DNA from: Ulvibacter litoralis
GTDB taxonomy: Bacteria > Bacteroidota > Bacteroidia > Flavobacteriales > Flavobacteriaceae
Direction: 5' to 3'
DNA: 64,000 bases
Assembly (NCBI RefSeq): GCF_900102055.1
Contig: NZ_FNBA01000002.1
Span: 62,001-126,000 of the forward strand
The notes below the pieces were generated by a model, which did not search any database, was not told where the DNA came from, and worked only from the letters and a program-made list of their open reading frames with translations. Both the position numbers and the translations under genes were made by a program. Below, one piece after another: positions 58,996 to 64,000 of this stretch (positions within the stretch are counted from its first letter, which is position 1; the number at the start of each line of letters is the position of its first letter).

Positions 58996-60048
58996 ATGAG
59001 AATTTTAACTTTATGTATTATCGGTGCCGTGTTAGTTTCATGCAAGCAACCTAAAAAAGAAGCTACAACTGAAGGTGTCACAACTGAAAAACCTTCCGAA
59101 GAAAAAGAAAATTTCACCATTGTTTTTGCAAGTTGCAACGATCAAAATAGAGAACAACCTCTGTGGAAACCTATTCTAGAAAACAAACCAGATGTATTTA
59201 TTTGGGGAGGCGATAATGTATATGCCGATACTGCCGATATGGTTAAAATGAAAGCTGATTATGATAAAGTGCTTGCAAATTCAGACTATAAAAAGTTAAC
59301 TGAGGCAACGACAGTTATTGGTACGTGGGACGATCATGATTATGGTAAAAATGATGCGGGTGTAGAATGGGAGAAGAAAGCAGAAGCGCAACAAGTATTG
59401 CTAGATTTCTTGAATGTGCCTCAAAATGATTCACTTCGGAAGCAAGAAGGAGTATATTATACGCAGAAGTATGAAACGGCTAAAGGAAACGTAAAAGTGA
59501 TTTTATTAGATACCCGTACGTTTCGAGATTCGTTAAAGAAAAGTACAGTTGAAGGCTGGCGTTTTGAACCTTGGAAAGAAGGAGAGGGCGGAACGGTTTT
59601 AGGCGACACTCAATGGGCATGGCTAGAAGCACAATTAAATGATACAGATGCAGATTTTACATTAATCGTAAGTAGTATTCAGTTTTTGGCGTACGAACAC
59701 GGCTGGGAAAAATGGGGGAACTTCCCATTAGAAGTAAAGCGAATGGAAAAAGTGTTGGCCAATGCAAAAGCGAAAAATATTTTAATGGTTAGTGGCGATC
59801 GTCATTTGGGTGAGTTTTCGGTTAAAAATATTCCGGGACTCTCCTATCCGTTAGTCGATTTTACAACGAGCGGATTAACGCATACCTATCCTGAAAGTCC
59901 AGATACCCCTAATGAATATAGACAAGGAAAGATTATAAAAGACCTTAATTTTGGGGTACTTCAATTTGACTTTAATGCGAATAAAGTAACGATGGAGCTT
60001 AGAGGAAAAGAAAATACAATATTAGAATCTTTAGTACAGCAATATTAA
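58996..60048 (+). CDS. Lipoprotein alkaline phosphatase D-like metallophosphoesterase
   Basis: 350-residue lipoprotein (MRILTLCIIGAVLVSCKQPK, lipobox VLVSC). Motifs: FASCNDQNREQPLWKPILEN near residue 39, DVFIWGGDNVYADTAD near 65 (metal-binding Asp), GTWDDHDYGKNDAG near 110 (the DDHD motif), VSGDRHLGEF near 263 and TSGLTHTYPE near 290. This is the PhoD-like calcineurin-type phosphodiesterase family; it may cleave phosphate esters or diesters at the cell surface, substrate unknown. It stands alone between the DHH and ndk transcripts. Confidence 0.9.
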   Translation: MRILTLCIIGAVLVSCKQPKKEATTEGVTTEKPSEEKENFTIVFASCNDQNREQPLWKPILENKPDVFIWGGDNVYADTADMVKMKADYDKVLANSDYKKLTEATTVIGTWDDHDYGKNDAGVEWEKKAEAQQVLLDFLNVPQNDSLRKQEGVYYTQKYETAKGNVKVILLDTRTFRDSLKKSTVEGWRFEPWKEGEGGTVLGDTQWAWLEAQLNDTDADFTLIVSSIQFLAYEHGWEKWGNFPLEVKRMEKVLANAKAKNILMVSGDRHLGEFSVKNIPGLSYPLVDFTTSGLTHTYPESPDTPNEYRQGKIIKDLNFGVLQFDFNANKVTMELRGKENTILESLVQQY

Positions 60049-60085
60049 ACTATGGTTAATAGCTTGTGTATGATACTTAAAAGTT

Positions 60086-60093
60086 TATTTTTG
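60086..60093 (+). promoter_or_regulatory. -7 box TATTTTTG for ndk
   Basis: Exact TAnnTTTG match, 20 nt before the ATG at 60114. Confidence 0.6.
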
Positions 60094-60113
60094 CACAAAA
60101 TTTATAAAAAGTA

Positions 60114-60533
60114 ATGAGAACAGACAGAACGTTTACAATGTTAAAGCCCGATAGTGTTGAAAAAGGACACATTGGAGCAATTCTTGAAAAAATAAATGCT
60201 TCAGGTTTTAGAATCGTAGCATTGAAATTAACGCAAATGACTACTGCCGATGCACAAGCATTTTACGCAGTTCATAGCGAAAGACCTTTCTATGGTGAAT
60301 TAGTAGAATATATGACTCGTGGTCCTATTGTTGCTGCTATTCTTGAAAAAGACAATGCTGTAGAAGATTTCCGTACGTTAATTGGAGCTACAAACCCTGC
60401 TGATGCTGCCGAAGGTACTATCAGAAAGATGTATGCTGCTTCTATCGGTGAAAACGCTGTTCACGGAAGTGATAGTGACGAAAACGCTGCTATTGAAGGT
60501 GCTTTCCATTTCTCAGGAAGAGATATGTTTTAA
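60114..60533 (+). CDS. ndk: Nucleoside diphosphate kinase
   Basis: Transfers the gamma-phosphate between NTPs and NDPs through a phospho-His. The 139 residues show [20 protein letters not shown] at 4-23, the [17 protein letters not shown] region near 56, [19 protein letters not shown] near 90-108 and the active-site His in [15 protein letters not shown] near 113-127. Length is normal. Transcribed alone, with a terminator 25 bp after the stop. Confidence 0.97.
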   Translation: MRTDRTFTMLKPDSVEKGHIGAILEKINASGFRIVALKLTQMTTADAQAFYAVHSERPFYGELVEYMTRGPIVAAILEKDNAVEDFRTLIGATNPADAAEGTIRKMYAASIGENAVHGSDSDENAAIEGAFHFSGRDMF

Positions 60534-60558
60534 GCAACATCATAATACGAATACGAAG

Positions 60559-60594
60559 AGCGTCATCCTTGTCAAGTGGATGGCGCTTTTTTTT
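60559..60594 (+). terminator. Intrinsic terminator after ndk
   Basis: A 10-bp stem (AGCGTCATCC / GGATGGCGCT, one G-T pair) with a 9-nt loop, then eight T. Confidence 0.85.
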
Positions 60595-60608
60595 GCGCTA
60601 TAATTAGC

Positions 60609-60905
60609 TTATCGCAATACGAGTTTTGTAATAAGTTGTTTTCCGAGTTCCTCGTTTAGAATGCGAATTATCTTTTCTTTGCCGTAGCTTAATTCTTCAC
60701 GCAGTACAGATGAGCTTAATTGTACAAAAAGCGTGTCTCGTTCTAATACAATATTGGTGGTGTAGTTTGAAATCGCAGGTCCTAAAACATTGCTCCACGC
60801 AGCTTTTACATCCACTTTGTCCAATCCAGTTTCTAGATTGTTTTTCTGAATAAAATCTTTTAAAACGTCGCTAATACTGGTGTTTTCTGCTTTTCTTTTT
60901 GCCAA
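60609..60905 (-). CDS. DUF721 / DciA-like protein
   Basis: 98 residues. The core DVKAAWSNVLGPAISNYTTN and TLFVQLSSSVLREELSYGKE match the DUF721 family, which includes DciA, a replicative-helicase (DnaB) loader/operator in bacteria without DnaC. It lies with recF and a lipoprotein in a run of replication- and repair-linked genes. The start is TTG at 60905: the MAKRK N-terminus is typical of the family and no ATG is in frame. A -7 box sits in the end of the upstream gene. Confidence 0.85.
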   Translation of the reverse strand: MAKRKAENTSISDVLKDFIQKNNLETGLDKVDVKAAWSNVLGPAISNYTTNIVLERDTLFVQLSSSVLREELSYGKEKIIRILNEELGKQLITKLVLR

Positions 60906-60920
60906 TTTGATGTATGTTTT

Positions 60921-61367
60921 CTAGTTGTCAAAGGTAAACTTTACAAACTTTTTATAGGCGTATATTTTGCCTTCTTTGTTTTTAATTTTAAGGATGCTGT
61001 CGGTTGCTACAAGTACGGTTTCTTTCCACGTATCGAAAGGCGTTGAGTAATAGAGTCGCAAGCTGTCGTCTTCAATTTTAGTGGTGAAGTTTTCAGAAGC
61101 GCCGTTGTTTTGAAAGGTTCCATCTAATTTTGGAGCTACTTTTGTGCGCATTCCTTTTTCTTCGGAAAGTGATATGTAATCGAGTGTGGCGCTAAAGGAA
61201 AAGTCTTTTTTCGTTCCGTCAGGAAGTTCAACAGTTTCAATTTGCCAATAACCGCTCAGTTTTTCTTTTTGTGCTGAAGGATCCATCTTTCCGCAGGAAA
61301 TGAATACTAGTAAACTTGCAGCAACTATACAATTTCTTAGTACTATATATAGTGTATTTAGTTTCAT
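60921..61367 (-). CDS. Lipocalin-like lipoprotein, function unknown
   Basis: 148 residues. A lipoprotein signal ends ASLLVFISCGKMD (Cys in FISC). The mature part, LSGYWQIETVELPDGTKKDF, DYISLSEEKGMRTKV and KIEDDSLRLYYSTPFDTW, has alternating strands like the lipocalin-like fold seen in many Bacteroidetes lipoproteins. No enzyme motif. It is 9 bp downstream of recF and 15 bp before the DciA-like start, probably in a recF operon. Confidence 0.75.
   Translation of the reverse strand: MKLNTLYIVLRNCIVAASLLVFISCGKMDPSAQKEKLSGYWQIETVELPDGTKKDFSFSATLDYISLSEEKGMRTKVAPKLDGTFQNNGASENFTTKIEDDSLRLYYSTPFDTWKETVLVATDSILKIKNKEGKIYAYKKFVKFTFDN
60929..60936 (-). promoter_or_regulatory. -7 box TACCTTTG inside the lipoprotein gene end
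   Basis: Exact TAnnTTTG match on the minus strand, 23 nt before the TTG at 60905; it overlaps the last codons of the lipoprotein gene and would give the DciA-like gene its own transcript. Confidence 0.4.
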
Positions 61368-61376
61368 TGGTATGTT

Positions 61377-62456
61377 TTATAATTTAAACATTTTATACGA
61401 CTGTCCAACCTTCTTAATTACATTTTCGGTGCGATCGGCATGTGTGTCGCTTATAAATAATTGTCCGAAGTTTTCGTCGTGCACCAAATTAATAATTTGT
61501 TCTACGCGTTGTTCGTCCAATTTGTCAAAAATATCATCTAACAATAAGATAGGGTTTACCTTGCTTTGTTGCTTTATGAAATCAAACTGTGCTAATTTTA
61601 AAGCGATTAAATACGATTTTTGTTGTCCTTGCGAGCCAAACTTTTTAATAGGATGTTCGTCAATTTCAAAACTAAGGTCGTCTTTATGAATTCCGAAGTT
61701 GGTGTATTGCGACAGTTTGTCCTTTAATGCGTTCTCTTGTAGTAGTAACAAAAGGTCTTTTTCTTTCAACTGACTGCTATAGGCTAGCGAAACGGTTTCA
61801 GAACCGCTACTAATCGCTCTGTATCTATTGAGGAAAATAGGCGTGAAGTCTTCTAGAAACTGATTTCTTTTATTGAAGATTTCTGTACCGTATTGGTGTA
61901 GCTGTTCGTTGTATATATCTACCGTATCTTGATTGTGGGTGTTGTTAGCTGCGAAATACTTTAATAAAGAGTTGCGTTGTGCAAGCACCTTGTTGTAGTT
62001 TAATAAGGTATGTAGGTATTTAGAGTCTCCTTGTGAAATAACACCATCAATAAATTTTCTACGAGTGTCGCTTCCTTCGGTAATTAAATCACGATCGGAA
62101 GGGGAGATAATAACCAAAGGTAGAAAACCAATGTGCTCACTAAATTTTTCGTAGGCTTTGGCGTTTCGTTTTATAATTTTTTTCTGTCCTCTTTTCGCAC
62201 TGACGAGTATTTTTTCGGAGCCTGTTTCTTTTTCATATTCGCCTTCTACTACAAAAAAATCTTCTCCGTGTTTTATGTTTTGACTCGTTATTGGATTGAA
62301 ATAACTCTTTCCGAAGGATAAATGGTAAATAGCATCCAAAACATTCGTCTTTCCTACGCCGTTATGTCCTACAAAACAATTGATTTTAGGGTCGAACGAA
62401 AAAGTTTCCGTTTCAAAATTTTTATAGTTTAGTAGTGATAATTTGTTTAAAAGCAT
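61377..62456 (-). CDS. recF: DNA replication and repair protein RecF
   Basis: SMC-like ATPase that helps load RecA on gapped DNA. 359 residues: [17 protein letters not shown] at the N-terminus, Walker [17 protein letters not shown] near 29-44, the signature region [20 protein letters not shown] near 270, and Walker [18 protein letters not shown] near 301. It precedes the lipoprotein and the DciA-like gene, whereas in many bacteria it follows dnaN. No -7 box is clear upstream. Confidence 0.96.
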   Translation of the reverse strand: MLLNKLSLLNYKNFETETFSFDPKINCFVGHNGVGKTNVLDAIYHLSFGKSYFNPITSQNIKHGEDFFVVEGEYEKETGSEKILVSAKRGQKKIIKRNAKAYEKFSEHIGFLPLVIISPSDRDLITEGSDTRRKFIDGVISQGDSKYLHTLLNYNKVLAQRNSLLKYFAANNTHNQDTVDIYNEQLHQYGTEIFNKRNQFLEDFTPIFLNRYRAISSGSETVSLAYSSQLKEKDLLLLLQENALKDKLSQYTNFGIHKDDLSFEIDEHPIKKFGSQGQQKSYLIALKLAQFDFIKQQSKVNPILLLDDIFDKLDEQRVEQIINLVHDENFGQLFISDTHADRTENVIKKVGQSYKMFKL

Positions 62457-62577
62457 AGTAGTTAATAAGTTACCGTTTTGTTTTAGAGATAATTTCTTTC
62501 AGAAAAGCACTAAAAACAGGACTGCAAATTATTGAAAAATAAGAAATCTTTTCCCTTTTAAATTCTAATAAATATTT

Positions 62578-62585
62578 TATTTTTG
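62578..62585 (+). promoter_or_regulatory. -7 box TATTTTTG for the TPR-ribH unit
   Basis: Exact TAnnTTTG match, 19 nt before the ATG at 62605. Confidence 0.6.
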
Positions 62586-62604
62586 CGCTTCAACAAACAA
62601 AACT

Positions 62605-63369
62605 ATGGCAACGTACAAGAAACGTGGTGGTAAACCAAGAACTAAAGTCGAAAAGGAGTTAGATATTGAAGAAGGAAGTACTACGGCTGAGGTATTTAAT
62701 ACATTAGATGAAGGTGCGTCTAAAACGGAGGCGTGGGTAGAGAAAAACCAAAAATACATCTTAGGATTTATTGGTGTAATCGCTATCTGTGTGTTGGGTT
62801 ATTTGGCATTCGAACAGTTTGTTCAAAAACCTAAAGAAGTAGAAGCAACCAATGAAATGTTTCAAGCGCAAACTTATTTTGAGCAAGCGTTAACAGCTGA
62901 GGCTAAAGATTCATTATTCAATTTATCACTTACAGGTGGTGAAGGGAAATACGGATTTTTAGATATCATCGATAACTACGGTGGTACTAAAGCAGGAAAC
63001 CTTTCTAAGTATTACGCTGGAATGGCATACTTAAATACGAACAACTACAAAGAAGCTATCAGTTACTTAGATGACTTTAGTAGTGATGATGCTGTTTTAG
63101 GTCCTTTGGCAAAAGGAGCTATTGGTGATGCATTTGTTCAATTAGGACAAGATGATAAAGCATTAAGTTATTACGAAACTGCGGCTAAGATGAATGTAAA
63201 CGAATTTACTACACCTAGATTTTTATTGAAAGCTGGAACTACAGCATTAAAATTAGGTAATGCATCTAAAGCAGTTAGCTTTTTCTCTGAAATTACAGAA
63301 ACATATCCAACATCTACTGAAGCTACTAAAGCAACAGCAGGTTTAGGGAGAGCTGAAGCAATGAACTAG
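62605..63369 (+). CDS. Membrane-anchored tetratricopeptide repeat protein (YfgM-like)
   Basis: 254 residues. A basic and acidic N-terminal segment (TYKKRGGKPRTKVEKELD) precedes one membrane helix near 49-67 (YILGFIGVIAICVLGYLAF); the rest carries TPR-like helices (NLSKYYAGMAYLNTNNYKEA, AIGDAFVQLGQDDKALSYYE, AVSFFSEITETYPTSTEATK). This resembles YfgM-type periplasmic chaperone-associated proteins; the role here is unproven. ribH follows 2 bp later. Confidence 0.85.
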   Translation: MATYKKRGGKPRTKVEKELDIEEGSTTAEVFNTLDEGASKTEAWVEKNQKYILGFIGVIAICVLGYLAFEQFVQKPKEVEATNEMFQAQTYFEQALTAEAKDSLFNLSLTGGEGKYGFLDIIDNYGGTKAGNLSKYYAGMAYLNTNNYKEAISYLDDFSSDDAVLGPLAKGAIGDAFVQLGQDDKALSYYETAAKMNVNEFTTPRFLLKAGTTALKLGNASKAVSFFSEITETYPTSTEATKATAGLGRAEAMN

Positions 63370-63371
63370 AA

Positions 63372-63869
63372 ATGGCTACAGAAAATAATAATTTATCCAT
63401 TTACGATAAAGCAACAATCCCAAACGCGAAAAATTTTCGGTTTGGGATTGTTGTTTCTGAATGGAATCCAGAAATAACCGAAGGCATGTTTCAAGGTGCT
63501 TTTGACGCTTTGTTAGATTGTGGTGCTATTAGTGAAAACATTGTACGATGGAACGTTCCAGGAAGTTTCGAATTGGTGTATGGTAGCAAGCGTATGATTC
63601 AGAGTTATGACATGCTAGATGCAGTGATCGCTATTGGAAATGTGATACAAGGGGAGACCAAGCATTTCGATTATGTGTGTGAAGCCGTATCGCAGGGAAT
63701 TAAAGACCTAAATGTACAGTATGATATTCCTGTTCTGTTCTGTGTACTTACCGATAACAACAAGCAGCAATCTATTGATAGAAGCGGCGGGAAGCATGGA
63801 AACAAAGGAACCGAGGCAGCCATTGCAGCTATAAAAATGGCGCAACTACGTAAGGACGCAAAGTTCTAA
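63372..63869 (+). CDS. ribH: 6,7-dimethyl-8-ribityllumazine synthase
   Basis: Penultimate step of riboflavin synthesis: 3,4-dihydroxy-2-butanone 4-phosphate plus ribitylamino-uracil gives lumazine. 165 residues: FRFGIVVSEWNPEITEGMFQ near 22-41, WNVPGSFELVYGSKRM near 60, AIGNVIQGETKHFDYVCEAV near 86-105 (active-site His region) and LTDNNKQQSIDRSGGKHGNK near 126. It starts 2 bp after the TPR gene. Confidence 0.97.
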   Translation: MATENNNLSIYDKATIPNAKNFRFGIVVSEWNPEITEGMFQGAFDALLDCGAISENIVRWNVPGSFELVYGSKRMIQSYDMLDAVIAIGNVIQGETKHFDYVCEAVSQGIKDLNVQYDIPVLFCVLTDNNKQQSIDRSGGKHGNKGTEAAIAAIKMAQLRKDAKF

Positions 63870-63972
63870 ATCTTCTTTTCTGATTTTATTCTGAATAATT
63901 GAGCGGTACTTCGGTATGGTAATTGTGTAAAATTTACCGCAGTTTGAAGTAAAAAAACTGTCATATTTTAAG

Positions 63973-63980
63973 TAACTTTG
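63973..63980 (+). promoter_or_regulatory. -7 box TAACTTTG for the gene at the right edge
   Basis: Exact TAnnTTTG match, 13 nt before the ATG at 63994. Confidence 0.5.
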
Positions 63981-63993
63981 AAACACGACAATT

Positions 63994-64000
63994 ATGGGAG
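63994..64000 (+). CDS. Start of a gene cut by the right window edge
   Basis: ATG followed by GGAG, 13 nt after a TAACTTTG -7 box. Only two whole codons (Met-Gly) are visible. The order ribH then mutL is common in Flavobacteriia, so MutL is a guess, not a call. Confidence 0.4.

Larger units (their letters stand above)
1..64000. repeat. Highly iterated octamer CTTCGGAA / TTCCGAAG (about 59 copies)
   Basis: Scanning by eye gives about 29 copies reading CTTCGGAA on the plus strand (for example 2881, 4455, 7188, 9431, 11342, 12628, 19836, 23285, 24916, 35723, 35740, 44792, 44825, 51211, 51229, 59433) and about 30 reading TTCCGAAG (158, 4818, 7236, 8289, 9494, 11200, 15402, 15712, 16391, 27643, 31619, 37426, 42078, 45800, 52522, 55575, 61694, 62311). 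The base after CTTCGGAA is usually A or G. Copies lie almost wholly inside genes, in sense and antisense and in several frames; 4818 and 45800 are outside conventional genes. Base composition predicts only one or two. Function unknown. Confidence 0.85.

Noticed and set aside
1-64000. Octamer as a by-product of Ser-Glu codon choice
   Set aside because: Only about half of the copies encode Ser-Glu; the rest encode Phe-Gly, Leu-Arg or Pro-Lys, and two lie outside conventional genes.
1-64000. Octamer as a KOPS-like chromosome-polarity motif
   Set aside because: The two orientations are nearly equal (29 and 30) across the window, with no run of one orientation. A polar motif should be skewed. The whole chromosome would be needed to be sure.
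1-64000. CRISPR arrays, tRNA or rRNA genes, prophage, insertion sequences
   Set aside because: No regularly spaced repeats, no cloverleaf or rRNA-like sequences, and no transposase, integrase or phage structural genes were seen on either strand.

Overview
The window is from a bacterial chromosome, most likely a member of the Flavobacteriia (phylum Bacteroidota). The evidence is: low G+C (about 35% by eye); TAnnTTTG -7 promoter boxes typical of Bacteroidetes; two secreted proteins with type IX secretion (T9SS) sorting domains, one type A and one type B; GldI, a gliding-motility lipoprotein; Bacteroidetes families such as DUF5606, DUF3810 and the OstA-like protein; and few purine-rich ribosome-binding sites. 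No rRNA, tRNA, CRISPR array, prophage or insertion sequence was found. Coding density is high and most genes are housekeeping.

Layout. 0-15 kb: DUF1015 protein (cut by the window edge), 3-hydroxybutyryl-CoA dehydrogenase, a Gfo/Idh/MocA oxidoreductase, Pcm, a secreted unknown, a lipoprotein serine hydrolase, a large T9SS type B surface protein, an ABC exporter pair, a nucleoid-associated protein, a pRiA4b ORF-3-like protein, heme A synthase, CCA tRNA nucleotidyltransferase and Sua5/TsaC. 15.2-23.8 kb: a cell-envelope glycan locus (glycosyltransferases of GT2, GT4 and GT9 types, a polysaccharide deacetylase, methyltransferases and a Kdo-kinase-like protein), probably for LPS core or outer glycan. 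23.9-27.4 kb: dapD, ruvX, def, DUF5606, mazG. 27.4-43.7 kb: a mostly minus-strand block with a methyltransferase, a DUF349 protein, aroE, two tandem DUF368 membrane proteins, a TPR protein, a class III aminotransferase, an OstA-like protein, purA, a Fur-family regulator, RelA/SpoT, an M48 peptidase and a SpoU/TrmH methyltransferase. 43.8-48.5 kb: a T9SS type A protein, a cold-shock protein, a VF530 protein, then an accessory-looking segment with two small terminator-ended leader units, YitT, and a TetR/SDR pair with palindromic operators. 48.5-64 kb: amidohydrolases, DUF3810, pepD, a BON/LysM protein, a cyclophilin-FKBP fusion with gldI and a DHH phosphoesterase, a PhoD-like lipoprotein, ndk, a DciA-like protein, a lipocalin-like lipoprotein, recF, a TPR membrane protein, ribH, and the first 7 bases of a further gene.

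Most unusual signal. The octamer CTTCGGAA (reverse complement TTCCGAAG) occurs about 59 times in 64 kb, roughly once per 1.1 kb, in both orientations and in five of the six possible coding frames, where base composition predicts one or two. It encodes Ser-Glu, Phe-Gly, Leu-Arg or Pro-Lys depending on frame, so the pressure seems to act on the DNA rather than on protein sequence. Density and lack of strand bias resemble DNA-uptake sequences, but the function is unknown. Other points: several -7 boxes lie only 2-8 nt before the start codon, which suggests leaderless or nearly leaderless mRNAs; the divergent 45.6-46.04 kb spacer looks like a small-RNA gene plus an attenuator in front of yitT; and the tetR promoter is covered by a perfect 15-bp-arm palindrome.
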